A DNA stretch of 64,000 nt from Gyrodactylus bullatarudis (taxonomy: Eukaryota > Platyhelminthes > Monogenea > Gyrodactylidea > Gyrodactylidae): the NCBI GenBank assembly GCA_012064415.1, contig SSNU01000155.1, positions 310,001 through 374,000 on the forward strand, written 5' to 3'. The notes beneath the pieces are model-generated. The model did no database searches. It was not told where the DNA came from and worked only from the letters and a program-made list of their open reading frames with translations. Below are positions 36,853-48,900 of the stretch, piece by piece. A program made the translations under genes and the position numbers. Within the stretch, counting starts at the first letter, position 1; every line of letters begins with the position of its first letter.

Positions 36853-37281
36853 TTATGAGCTAGACACTTGCTTCCAAGCTTCTATTCCACCTTCAAGATT
36901 TAGCACGCTAAAATGAAGGAAATTTAACCAACTTTTTGTATCCTATACTGCCTAATAGAGTCGCAGCCTTTGAACCTCTAATGCCCAATTTACACAACAC
37001 AATTATTTCATTATCTGGGTTAGGCTTATCTATTCCATATTTTTTCTTGAATTCTTCTGTAGTGATTTTGAATTCATTCGCGCAGTTGGTTACTTAAGTT
37101 CCAAGTTAAATTTTAATATCATACTCGGTATATTTATGGAATTTTGAATTTTCCCATCAATTTTCAGTTCATCTGGATTCCTTACATCTATTATAATTGG
37201 GCGTGAAATAGCAATTTTTTGTTTCAAATTATTTGCACTTATCGATTTAATTGAGAAATTTCTAAATATATTCACAATCAT
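36853..37281 (-). CDS. single-domain rhodanese (sulfurtransferase-like)
   Basis: Three exons, 37125-37281, 36933-37092 and 36853-36907, give 123 residues, about one rhodanese domain. Visible are IIIDVRNPDELKIDGKI and SINIP near the N terminus, the active-site loop C-K-L-G-I-R with its catalytic Cys, and the closing NLEGGIEAWK. The N terminus (MIVNIFRNFSIKS) lacks acidic residues and could be a short mitochondrial leader. Single-domain members such as TSTD1/TSTD3 move sulfur between thiols, for example thiosulfate to glutathione; the exact substrate is unknown. Introns are 32 and 25 nt, the second with a weaker donor (gttggt). It is transcribed away from LRRC9 and toward PUS7. Confidence 0.88.
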
Positions 37282-37462
37282 CCTCAGAAATATTTGTGAA
37301 AAATTTTGAATGAAATTTTGAAACTTGGTAATAAAGATTATTTTTCTCGACTTAAAAGATTGTTTTTATAATCTGTATATTAGAAATTGATTGCGGAAAT
37401 ATGAAATTCAGAGTCAGAAATTCAAAGAATTGAATTCTTCCAAAATTTGAACTTCAAATTGA
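37282..37462. promoter_or_regulatory. 181-bp divergent promoter region rhodanese / LRRC9
   Basis: Separates two opposed start codons. AT-rich and without a recognised motif; it probably serves both genes. Confidence 0.45.
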
Positions 37463-40400
37463 TTGATGAATGAAGACTCTAGGGTATTCGAATCCTTTTT
37501 CGTAAAAGATAATTTCATAGTAGACGATTCGGTATCCTTGAGTTATGACTCTCTTTCATTTGTTTGCTTCTCATCAAGTGTCAAACAACTTTTGTTCAAA
37601 AGAAACTATCGACGTATTTATTTTGTTGAAGGAGAACTAAATATAGTTCCCATAGTTAATTTTACAAATCTTACTCATCTCTATTTAATTGAAGTGAACA
37701 TTGAAAGAATTCCTGATTTTTCCCTTTTGACTAACTTGGAGACCATTTGGCTTAATTCTAATAAACTAGATTCGTTACAAGGAATAGAAGCTCTTCTGAA
37801 ACTGAAAAGAATAAATATTTGTCATAATAAATTTACTACTTTTCCAAAAGAACTTCATGCCTTTCCCCTCGAATATTTGAATGTTTCTGGAAATCCTCTA
37901 AATTCATATGAAGACATCTTCCACATCACAGGTAGGAATACAATGGAAGAACTCGTTCTTTTCTCACCAGACTCAAACTGGACCCCTAAGATCAAGAAAT
38001 CTTTTCTTTTTAAAATTATCGATAATTTTCATCGACTGAGAATATTCAATCAGATAACTATCGATATCAAGTCATCTAAAGAATTTTTAGACAATACGAG
38101 GAAGAGGAAAAAATCTTTTTATCAACTAAAATCTATTCAATTGAGACGGAAATCCCAATTTTATTTTGGTGAACCCTTTCTTGAGTCTCTGAAGTCGGGC
38201 GATGCCAAAAATTTTCAGGCTCCATCCCAAGTCCTATTCGACAAGTATAAAATGGAGAGCTCAAAATTTACTGCAAATCTGATTAGCAACACTTTGATAT
38301 GTGCTTTAATCGAGGAGGAATTCAAATCTTACGGTAACTTGAATATTACACCTGAACCAAACCTGGAAAATTTTGAAAAAATCCTCTACAGTCGATTTTG
38401 TCTGCATCAAGAATCCATAGAGAATCCGTTCAAAATTTCTAAACTTTTTTCTATCAATAGACCGACTAAAGATTTTGAATTGAAAAACTTTCTCTTATTG
38501 AAAAATTCCAATGATATGTCTGCCATGATAAAAAATGTCCAGTTCTTGCTCAGAAATTCTGCATCTTTCCTGGGTCCATTGCGTGTATGTTGGTCTATCA
38601 ATGAAGCTGAGGAGTTCTCCCCCTTCAAATACGACAGGTCTATGGGGATCTTGATAATTCTCGAGGAAAAATATAAAACCCTCACAGATAACAATGAGAA
38701 GCTGTGTCCCTGCTCCACTGTGGACTCAAAGAAATCCTTTGTGAAAATAATCAATATCGCTTTCATTGAATATCACCAAAACTTCAACAATCACTATAGA
38801 AATGATATAATGGGAGTTTTCAATTCAACACATCAAGAAAACTTTTCACCAGCCAACCTGGAAGAAGAAGAGTTTCAGTTTATTGCCGCAACAGGTCTCT
38901 TGGACGATTATGAAAGAACTGATTGGCAGCCGGAACTTTTTCAAGAGACGAGTGAAAACTCTAATCAAGTTAAAGAGAACTCTTCCATTGAATTTCCCCA
39001 TGCTGAGTCGTTGGTAAGGTGTGAAAATGATTCGCTTGAAGTGGTAAATTGCAAACTTACAAATTGTCTTGAAATTTCAAAATTTCCCTGCATAAGAATC
39101 TTGAAAATATCTCATTCTCCCAACTTGAAGAATTTGATGAGCCTGAAATTTTTAGCCAGTCTTGAAGAGCTCCACTTGAAGTATAACGAGATAAAACGAG
39201 TAACTAAATTGCTACCTAGACTCAATAGGTTGGAAGTACTTGATCTCTCTTGGAATAATATTGAAAATTCGTTCAGATTGGCAACAGATCTTGGTGCCAA
39301 AACTCCTCATGTAAAATGTTTAAACCTGTTCTATAATCCTTTTCACAGGGTTGAGGCGATGTTCAGAGTCATCAAACTATTCATGGGTCATCTGAAATAT
39401 TTACAATCAATCGATAATGAAAAATTAGACAATATTGAAAATTATTCACATTTAAATGATAGTATTTGTTGTTATCCAGTCAACAGTTACTGTCAACTAG
39501 ATCAAACTCTAACTGAATTGAGTTTGGACGGAGAAAATTTGACGAGCTTAAAGTTACTGAAAAGTCTTTATCACCTTAAAGTTTTGAGCTTGAAGAATAA
39601 CCGCATTAAGAGTTTGGAGCATATTAAAATGAAAACTCTGAAAGAACTATATCTCGACGGAAATAATCTGGTATCCTTGAGCTGTACAGGGTTGAAAAAC
39701 ATTCAAAACGTTGAAATCTTGAGTATATCTCGGAATAAACTCAAAAGTATCAACGGACTCGCGATTTTGGATAAGCTGCAAAGGTTAAATTTATCAGAAA
39801 ATCATCTAGATAAGTTATCAAATCTACTTGATCTGAAGAAATGTCAGCAACTCTACTACTTCAACATTGAAGGCAATCCAGTCTGTGGAATTCCGTTTGT
39901 GTACAGCTACTTTTTGTTTCTGTTTGAATCACTTGAAGTGCTGAATGACAAACTCATACCAGAGAGTCTTGTCCTCCGGGCCAAAAAGAGGTTTGCGTAT
40001 TACTTAACTGTGGATCATTTAATTGAAAAGTTGAAGACAGACAATTTTAAACAGATCACCAGCCTAACCCTCTCAAGGTGCAACATCACCTATTTCCTCA
40101 ATGATATCTGGAACGAATTTTCAAAGCTTACCCATTTGAACCTGGAAGGCAACTCAATTGACGAAGTCTCTATTCTGGCCAGAATAAAGAACTTGAAGAT
40201 TTTATGCCTAAATAATAACCAATTAAAGGACAAAGCTTTTCGGAATTGCATGGAACAGGATGTTTACTTTGCTAACCTTGTTGTCTTGAGTTTAGCTCAG
40301 AATTGCATCAAGTCAGCTGATTCAATTTGCCTTTCCAAAATGAAGAGACTCAAAGTCTTATTCCTCCAGGACAACCATCTGGAAAATTTGATTGGCTTCC

Positions 40401-40954
40401 AGAATATTCCATGTCTGAGGTCCTTAATTCTGGATAGAAATCGTATCAAAAGTTTCCATCCAAACTCATTCAAAAACAGTCCAAAGCTAAGAGAATTATT
40501 CATGGAAAGAAATTATTTACAAAACTTGGATGGATTTCCCGATCAAACTCAACTGAATGTCCTATATCTTGGTCATAATAAAATTTCAGATTTATCTTAC
40601 CTCTGTACAAATTCCTCCTCGGGAATTTCAATCAGGGAAATGAGCTTACTCGGCAATGCACTTCCTCAAAGGGAAAATTCATACTTTAAGCTAGTGAACG
40701 GCCTACCAATGTTGGAGATCCTTGATGGACGAAAGATCACTGAAGCCTATCGAGAAGAGGCAAAATCTCACGAGAGTGAAGCCTCGACAAGCTCCCCAAT
40801 TTCCATATTGAATCCATCAATGGAGTCTATTTCCCTGAGGAATAAAGGCATCATCGATCTGAATCAAATGGCTATGGAGAACCTTGAGAGTTCTGTGTCA
40901 TTCCATAAGCATTCGTTTCAAAGTAGTAGTTACTTTAAAGGATTTCCTCCTTGA
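37463..40954 (+). CDS. LRRC9: leucine-rich repeat protein LRRC9
   Basis: A 1,163-residue uninterrupted frame. An N-terminal LRR block (about residues 60-160; LTHLYLIEVNIERIP, LETIWLNSNKLDSLQG), a long non-repeat region (about 180-520), and three further LRR blocks (about 525-650, 680-840, 860-1090) match the layout of LRRC9, which alternates SDS22-type repeats with linkers. The last repeats (LFLQDNHLENLIGF, LRSLILDRNRIKSF, LRELFMERNYLQNLDGF, LNVLYLGHNKISDL) and the cap ending MLEILDGRKI are particularly close to the family. LRRC9 occurs in animals with motile cilia or flagella; its molecular role is little known. It is shorter than the about 1,450-residue vertebrate form. No introns are present although all neighbours have them. 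An upstream coding exon cannot be ruled out. Confidence 0.85.
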   Translation: MMNEDSRVFESFFVKDNFIVDDSVSLSYDSLSFVCFSSSVKQLLFKRNYRRIYFVEGELNIVPIVNFTNLTHLYLIEVNIERIPDFSLLTNLETIWLNSNKLDSLQGIEALLKLKRINICHNKFTTFPKELHAFPLEYLNVSGNPLNSYEDIFHITGRNTMEELVLFSPDSNWTPKIKKSFLFKIIDNFHRLRIFNQITIDIKSSKEFLDNTRKRKKSFYQLKSIQLRRKSQFYFGEPFLESLKSGDAKNFQAPSQVLFDKYKMESSKFTANLISNTLICALIEEEFKSYGNLNITPEPNLENFEKILYSRFCLHQESIENPFKISKLFSINRPTKDFELKNFLLLKNSNDMSAMIKNVQFLLRNSASFLGPLRVCWSINEAEEFSPFKYDRSMGILIILEEKYKTLTDNNEKLCPCSTVDSKKSFVKIINIAFIEYHQNFNNHYRNDIMGVFNSTHQENFSPANLEEEEFQFIAATGLLDDYERTDWQPELFQETSENSNQVKENSSIEFPHAESLVRCENDSLEVVNCKLTNCLEISKFPCIRILKISHSPNLKNLMSLKFLASLEELHLKYNEIKRVTKLLPRLNRLEVLDLSWNNIENSFRLATDLGAKTPHVKCLNLFYNPFHRVEAMFRVIKLFMGHLKYLQSIDNEKLDNIENYSHLNDSICCYPVNSYCQLDQTLTELSLDGENLTSLKLLKSLYHLKVLSLKNNRIKSLEHIKMKTLKELYLDGNNLVSLSCTGLKNIQNVEILSISRNKLKSINGLAILDKLQRLNLSENHLDKLSNLLDLKKCQQLYYFNIEGNPVCGIPFVYSYFLFLFESLEVLNDKLIPESLVLRAKKRFAYYLTVDHLIEKLKTDNFKQITSLTLSRCNITYFLNDIWNEFSKLTHLNLEGNSIDEVSILARIKNLKILCLNNNQLKDKAFRNCMEQDVYFANLVVLSLAQNCIKSADSICLSKMKRLKVLFLQDNHLENLIGFQNIPCLRSLILDRNRIKSFHPNSFKNSPKLRELFMERNYLQNLDGFPDQTQLNVLYLGHNKISDLSYLCTNSSSGISIREMSLLGNALPQRENSYFKLVNGLPMLEILDGRKITEAYREEAKSHESEASTSSPISILNPSMESISLRNKGIIDLNQMAMENLESSVSFHKHSFQSSSYFKGFPP

Positions 40955-43900
40955 TTATTTTCCTGTGTTATTATTACATTTCATTTTATTATCAAGATTA
41001 ACATTTGTGTCTGAGGAGAATCTTTATTTTGGATGCATTTAGCATTGAGGGCATAATTAAATTATCTCAAACTAAACCAACAACATTACAGATACACATT
41101 AAATGTACTTCAATTAACTATAATCAAGAAATAAATAAATGTGGATATTGCTGTGGATATATGTTAATTACAAACTTACCATTGCTTCTCACTCTCTAAA
41201 GCATATTCACTTTTCCCTATTGGTCACGCAGTTTGACTCTAATCAAATTCCATTGAACACGAACCTCTAATATAACCAAGTACTACTATTACTACTTGCT
41301 AGGGATAGGGAAACAACTTTGAATTATACATCCACACTCGCACACATGCAAGAAAGCAAGCATATAGTCAAGTATATAGTAGTAGTGTGTAATCTTTATC
41401 ATTATAGACCAGATGCATGCAGACCACTTTCTCAGCTCTCCTTATTTTCCTTGAAAACATTTATTACATTACACGTAAGTCAGTGATTGCTGTAAAAATG
41501 GGTAGATTCCCCTTTCATTTAGTTCTCTTATGTTTTTTGCCCAGGCAAGAGAGAGAGATAGAGGGAAGAATTGAATTTAATCAGAAATAAAGGGAGTGTG
41601 CTTAAAATTCTCACAACACTTTCAAGGAATAAAAGGATTTTGAGTAAAATACTTTACCGAATTTCATTGACTCGAGAGAGAGAGAGAGAGATGAAAAAAA
41701 GACATCCTTCAACTACTAATTTTGTAAATATTCATACACTACCTACGACGTGTATTGTAGGCTGGAAATAAATAAATATATTTCCCTTGGCCATAATAAT
41801 CAAGTGGACCATCAATTATAAGTTAGAGAGAGAGAGAGAATAAACACATTTGGTTATGTAATAAATAAACAACTCTTATTTTATCCCAACAACACTCTTA
41901 TGCTTCCTCTTGAGAAAGTATAATGTAATAATTCATACAATAACAAGGTGAATGGAGAACAGATTTAATACAAATTAGATTCCGTTCAATTATCGTTGAG
42001 TAATTTTTCTGGGAAACATTTAAATCATACATACATTAACCCTTCATATTGAGGGCCTTCAAGTCTCATTTTGTTCCACCAGTTGAACACAACACACTTT
42101 CTCGAGTGATAATTTAAACTATGAAAGATGAACTTGAAATACTTTTTTCACCCTCATTACAGAGGAAATTCAGTAATTCATTTTTGTGATGAAGAAAATG
42201 TAACCTGGGACATGATCATTGTTAATTCTGATTAATTTTTGTTTCCACTTCTTCGCTAAAGAATCTTTAGTAAAAGATAAAGTTTCTTTTAGCTAAACAA
42301 TCAAAGTATCATTTTCCCTTCTGTAATACAATGTAGACTCTGCATACATATTCGTATCATTGTTTGTATGATGATGCCTGTATATGGTTGTGTCTTCATA
42401 TACGAATGTAATAGTAATTATAATTAATTGTTATGCAAAATCATAATGTAATTCACTAAATTTCTTCTTTTTGAGTGCAATTTTGCAAGTTTATCATAAA
42501 GTAGAGAGAGCGAGGCAAGTTTCATTGCTTTTCGATGGAGAGAAGAGAAGAGAAAAAGGGAAGAAAGGAAACGACAAACAGAAAATTGCTGTCTTAATCC
42601 CAATCGTAATGATGATGCTTATTAAGATGCCTAAAAGGCATTGTTGATTTCTAAATGAATGTATGAAAGACTGAAAATATGAAAAAAACTGAAGATGAAA
42701 CTGAGGAATACAATTATTATTATTAAATACACTTTTTCCCAGTGCCAAAGCTCTACCCTACTCACAAGACACTGAGGAGAGAGAGAGAGATAGAGGAAGA
42801 GGGAGTGAAAGAAAGAGAGAGAAATCCTCAAGTTACTAAGAGAAAATTCCAAGCAATCTGCTCTGAAGTAATTAATTATAATTGGAGTAAAAGTATATCT
42901 TTTTGATGCAATTCCATTGTGCTTCCTCGTCTTTATTCAATTGATATTCTCAAAATTAAAGACTGCAATTATCACTTGTTAATCTGGTAGGGATGAATGT
43001 CATTTTCATCATGTGATGCCATTGGTTGGGGACATTGAACGAATGCTCCCCTCGAGGGCCTGCAAATGTATCGAATTACTCAAGAGATTCCTATGTGATA
43101 ATTAGGATAGACTATTACGCAATAGAAATGAACTAAAAAGGGAAAAGTAGAAGAAGTAGAACAAGAATGAATAGAAAGACACCAAACAAACAAAAATCAT
43201 GTCGAATCTCTTACTTTATGAACAAAATTAAATTGCGTGATTTTAAAACTTGATTACACATGGAAAAAATACACTCTCATTAAAGGGGAAAAGTGGCGAG
43301 GAAATTTTTGCATTTTTTAAATTAAAAATTTTCACCAAAATAAAAATAAATAAACTTAACCTAATGTGAGGACACACTTACAAGCTCGTGGACAATAAAC
43401 ACTTGGTTAGAGTTTTGAATGAAATGCATACTGAGTATATAAATGCTCTATATGGACTTGGTGGGCTCGTGAGTATGAGTTGAGGCGGGTAAGGTGGGAG
43501 GGGGCGCTAGTTTGATTTGGTAAGAGGAGAATTTTAATTTGAAATTAATTGAAACTTGGTCACACACAAATCTTTCCCTACTTCTTTCTGCTTGTCGTAT
43601 GTATTGAATATACAGGAGTCCAATGTATGCATGGCTGTTCTATTTATGGTCAGTCACAGTATGGAAATTTACAAGATTTCCAGTATGGAAAGAGAGAGAA
43701 ATTCATCCCCAATCGCAGATATTGAGATGCACATCTAATTAAACATTGAATTCTTGATTAAATCTACAAGGGAAACTAAGGAAATCTTGCTGAGTTATTA
43801 GAATTATTATTCAATTCACATATCACCCAGAGTTTCTCGTTTGAAATGGTCACTTTTTCATTTTTTTTAATTTATGAAATTTTTTCATTAGAGGAAAAAA

Positions 43901-44384
43901 GAAAACAAATTGAGCAGACATCTCTATGATATACAGAGTATATACCCAAATGTGTTTATTTATTGCAAGCAAATACACACACACACAGGTTGGTGTATGC
44001 AGTTCAAATACATGCATACATAATCATTAGTGGTATATTATATACTTAATCACATAGATCGTAAAGTAAATGAATAATGAGAATAATTCCCTATCTGCCT
44101 TTTTCATATATACTCATACGCCAGAAATTAATAATAACAATAACGAGTAGTACTGATCTATAGAAATAAACTGAATGTTGGAAGATGTACTGACGCACGT
44201 TTAATAAGATGAACCAAAGAGATGGATGGGGGAATATAGAATCGCTCTTGCTATTAACTAGACCAATGAGAGTTCGTTATCGGGAGTATATTTCTTTACT
44301 CACTCTATGGAGTATATAAAGATAATAAGTAATTGGAAAATAAATATAATTTTTAAATACTTAATAGAAAATAAATCGAAAATT
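40955..44384. other. gene-poor region upstream of BSX
   Basis: AT-rich, with GA runs at about 41674-41691, 41825-41839 and 42775-42825, and a CA run near 43976. Frames such as 42494-42748 (-) and 43556-43738 (+) are low-complexity or featureless. Regulatory DNA for the homeobox gene is likely but no element can be named. Confidence 0.4.
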
Positions 44385-45488
44385 ATGCAAGTGGGCTTCT
44401 CCATCGACGATTTACTCATTGAGAATCAAGACTCCCTGAACATTTCAATGAAGAGTAAATCATCTGAGAGCTTTGTCAATGAGACCAATGAAATCAATGT
44501 CTCGAATGACTCCATGAACGAATTCCTGCATAACAAAATCTTTACCAGAGCAATGAATGAAATCTACTCGAGAAATTTGAGTCAATTTCGTCAAAATGAT
44601 GACCAAAAGTTCAATGCAGAAAAGAGCCTTGTAGATGAGAGAAAGTTTCCCTTCATGATACAAAAAACCGGTAAGTAAAAGTGAAATAGACCCATGGGCC
44701 GAATTGTTTACTAAGCATTCTTCTTTCATGGCCATCTAGAATCGGGTTATGCGTCTATACCGATTTATCCAAGGGATTTGGACAGTAAACAGAGTCGAAG
44801 GAGAAAGGCAAGAACTGTCTTCAGTGATCAGCAACTCAATGGACTTGAAAGACGATTTGAAAGTCAACGTTATCTCTCCACACCTGAACGTATAGAATTA
44901 GCTACTCAATTGAGTCTATCGGAAACTCAAGTAAGCCTTTTTTGAATAAATTCATGGCTATTATTTCCATCAGCATTTAATTTAGTGAGAGTATACCCTC
45001 ATTATTTGATCAATATTGACAATCACAGGCCCCTTCTTTTACTTGAATTAATAGGGAGCATTGTATTTTTAAAATGAAAAGAAGGCTTGTAATGGATTAT
45101 TTCATTGACTAATTTGATTATCCTTTACAATAAGGTAAAAACTTGGTTCCAAAATCGGCGAATGAAACACAAAAAGATGAATAAAAAGTCCCTATTTCAT
45201 GGATCATCAACCATGAATGGTGGAGGTGAAAAATTGAAAAAATCAATTGAAAATGGAATAAATGAAGAGCCAGACTCACCCTCCCCCAGCGAAGGAAGCG
45301 ACACAAGCAGCTTTGAGAGTTCAGACCCTGCTAAATTACCCCAGAAATCCTTTGAAAATCTCCTGAATCTCAACCTAGTCAAGACACAGAGAGATTCCCA
45401 TGTCAACTTCCTGGATACAATGAGAAAGTTTATGATTGCCAGTATTGTCTCGAAGAATTTAGAAGAATCCAATTCACCCGCTTCCTAG
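44385..45488 (+). CDS. BSX: brain-specific homeobox transcription factor BSX/bsh
   Basis: Three exons, 44385-44670, 44740-44930 and 45135-45488, give 276 residues. The start was placed at the ATG opening MQVGFSIDDLLIEN because FSIDDLL resembles the conserved N-terminal FxIEDIL (eh1-like repressor) motif of BSX proteins; the longer frame upstream has no such match. The homeodomain runs from RRRKARTVFSDQQLNGLE through RYLSTPERIELATQLSLSE to VKTWFQNRRMKHKK, essentially the BSX/bsh sequence, with Gln at position 50. An intron of 204 nt splits it between ETQ and VKTW, a common homeobox intron site. Known members specify subsets of neurons. The C terminus is Ser/Pro/Glu-rich. Confidence 0.93.
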
Positions 45489-45947
45489 TTTCTAAATGTC
45501 TTGACTCTTGCCTATCAGTATTCATCGAATAATTCTTCAACGCAATGAATTTAATGAATTAGAAAACCAATTCCGTAATATCGGATATTCTCAATTTGAA
45601 CCCAGTCCGAAATGAGATTCACTAATTTAAAGTGACAGCTAAACGAACAAATCCCCCCCCCCTATGTTAGTTCATATAATAAAGAGTATTTTATTCACAT
45701 CAGAAGTACATAATACAGTGGTGTTTTTGCTGGAATCTTGTTTATTTTACAATATGAAAAAATACATCTCTCTCGAATAACTGATTAAAAATAGTTAAGG
45801 AATGGAAAACGAGAGTTTGTGTTTAATCAACTTGAATTTTTCAAAGTCATATGAAAATGAATAAAATTGAAATTGTAGAAAAGAGTTTTATGAAAAATTA
45901 TTAATAATACATGAGTAATAAGATGAAGGGAAGCCTTGAGATTTCAG
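45489..45947. other. convergent intergenic region with BSX polyadenylation signal
   Basis: AATAAA at 45678-45683 is 190 nt after the BSX stop, preceded by a run of about ten C near 45653. The remainder should include the 3' UTR of the giant gene on the other strand. No further gene. Confidence 0.5.
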
Positions 45948-48900
45948 CTATCTCCTGTTTAATTTACGCTTTCGATATTGTTCAACAATCATCGAAGATG
46001 GTCCCAAGCTCTGGCTGAGTCTCTGATACTTGGCAACTGGATTAGTTATGATGATGGGAATAGATGTGGATGGTTTCTGATCGAAAGTAAGCGAATCTGT
46101 TGTAGTATCAGCACTTTCCTCAAACTAAATCAAATTATAATGTGAAAATCAAACAAAAATCGATGAACTTTTGCAACAGTGCAACATGAGTTATTCAATT
46201 ATTTAACTGACTAGAAAAGAGATTCAAATTATTCAAAGGTTGTTACACTATAGTGAAAGGGAGAGAAAATAATCGAAGAAGAACTCACAGATTGTAACAG
46301 AGATTCAAGAGATCTCTTCGACCTTGGCTTATTTTCATTTCTCTTCTTCTTCTTCCCTTTCTTTGCCTCTTCATTTGGTTCTTGGTGTTTCTTTTTGTTT
46401 GTATTGAAATACAATTCTGTCAACAGGGACTTTCTCAGTCTGAGAGCCTCTTTAGTTAGGACCAAAAGATTCTCGTGGTATCTTATCAAGGAGGACTCCT
46501 CTTCCACCCTTCGACGGATTGTTTTATTCTCCCCTGACTTTTGAACTATTTCCTGTATGATTTTCTTTTTATCTCTTAATTCTTTTTTGATTACTTCAAT
46601 ATTCTTTAGTTCAAACATTCCATTAAGATTAGTATAGGAAGAAGATTTGTCGAGAATATTAAAGGCTATTTCGCTGGAACCCTTGATGTAATACTGAAGC
46701 CTGTTCTCTCGATCGCAAAGCCAATGGTGGATTTTCCTCTCCGAGTCTAGTTGTTCCAGGAATTCCGATTTTGACATGCTCAACTGTTTCTCTCTAGATT
46801 TGACCTATGTAGAAATACGAAAAATAAGATTTTCACTCTCTGAATAAATTGATAAAAAGCCTTACTAAATCAAGCATTTCAGTGGTCTTTGTTTCAATAA
46901 TGCTGATTTTCTTGTTCAACTCTTTGTTTTCCTTACTATGGGATTTATTCAATGAGCTATTCTCACTAGGGGAGAGATAATTGAGAACTTGGGCTGGCTC
47001 CTTTCTCATATTCAAGTTCAAGGAGTAATACGTTTGACATTCAGAGATTGCCCTCATTTCATTCCTCAAATTTTCACACAAAGTCAAAAGAGCCTGAAAA
47101 AGAAAAAAAGGGATAGAATAAAAGTTTAGGAGTAATCCAAGAATAAAACTCACGTTTAGTTTCAGACCATACTGTTGGAGGTCATAGATTTTTGCATCAA
47201 CTTCATCAGAAAACACAGTGAAATCATCCTTGAGCGAGTCTACTTCTTTTGTGTAGATTTCTAGAGATGTATTCAAGGCCACAATTTGGGACTTGATGTT
47301 GGCCCATTTGATGAGATCCTTTTTGAGTTTATCTGATGTAGTATTGACTACCTCGAAAACTGCAGAGATATTTTTTCTTATTCGATCTGTTTCAAGATTG
47401 AGGAAAATTTTGACTTTTTCAAAGATCTCTGTAGCATCTTTAGATTTGATAAATTTACAGTCAACTGGGCGAATGTTAACAGTTGTTTCATGCTTGTAGA
47501 GAAATTGAATATCTGAGAGAATGTGCTTGGAAAGGATATTATTTATCTTGAAAAGTTTGCCCAAATTACTAGATTCGATTTGGTTGAGGTCTTTCTCGAC
47601 ATTTTTCAACTTTGAGAGCAATTCCACTGTCTTGTCGGGATCACAGGGGGTTGATTTTAGGATAATTTCCAGGTGGAAGCTTTTATCAAGGCAGAGCTTA
47701 TCAATGCAACTGATGATGGATTGGAACTCAACAAGGTATTTCCATGTCTTTTCAAATTTTATTTCAAATTCCTATTATTAAAATCACAAATATACTACCA
47801 AGTAGCCACACTGGTCAACATTTTTTTAGACTTACTGAAATGACTTGGATATAGGCTTCCAACCTTTCCAATAACTTCTTCCGCTTTAACTCGTGATCTA
47901 CTGGTATGAATTTATTTTGCCAAGAGGCTTTCTTTAATGCAAGATTCGATCGGATTGATATCAGTTCGATTTTGTGTTTCTAAAAATAATTTTTCATTTA
48001 GTGAACAGCTCACCTTTAAGTCTGGAAAGTATTTCTTGATCCATTCTATTTGAGAATACCATGCGAGAAACTCATCTGTGTAAACAATACTCATGGAGGA
48101 TTGGATGAGTTGGTCGACCTTGTTCAGCTGGTTTTCATTCAAGTTGAGACAATTCTCAAAATCAACAACGTCTTCTTTCAGGGTCGAGATCTTTCCAATT
48201 TCCTTAGCTATGGCCTTATCCAAGCTGATAAGATCGTGTTTTTTGCCCTCGATAACCTTACAAAGGACTTCATGCGCCTCGGATGAATAGACTGGCCTCA
48301 CATGGTCCATAAATTTTATTGTTTTATTCAGACAGCTGTCAGATTTGAGGAGTTCTCGTTTCACTTGTTGACGGAGTTGTTCCAGGGAAGCGACCTTATC
48401 GTCTAGTTCAGTGACTTTGAGAAACGGATCTTTTTCCAAAATCAGGAATTTATCCCTAATTTCCACGATGAATGTGTCCAGTTGATAAGAAGACTTTTGA
48501 AAATTACTAAAGGAATTTCTCAGCATCTCCTCATCTCTTTCCACATTCTGTACAAGAAATAAATGAGAAGAATGATTAGAAAATCCTGGTGAGAAATAAT
48601 CCCAATCGAGGCTTACAATGAATTTTTCCGATAAAATAGAAATGAAACGATCAAATCTCTCCAATTCAACTTTACTAAAGAACAAGAATGCCTTGTGGAT
48701 ACATCTGAACTGTGCTTGGTATTTTTCAAGGTTAAGGTGCAATGATTGAAGAGCTTTCTTTTTATCCTGCGAAAAGAAATCTTTAATAAGGCAGACCAAA
48801 AACAATAGGTAGTAGACGTACAATAATTCTCTCGAGAATCTCTTCAATATGATCAAGATTCGGCTGATGTTCCCCAGGAATGTCCAACAAAAACTTTTCA

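Noticed and set aside
38407..38766. Minus-strand frames inside LRRC9 and plus-strand frames inside the giant gene
   Set aside because: They are antisense shadows of clearly coding exons.
45948..46124. KASH domain at the end of the giant protein
   Set aside because: The last exon encodes a polar, basic tail with no transmembrane segment or PPPX ending.
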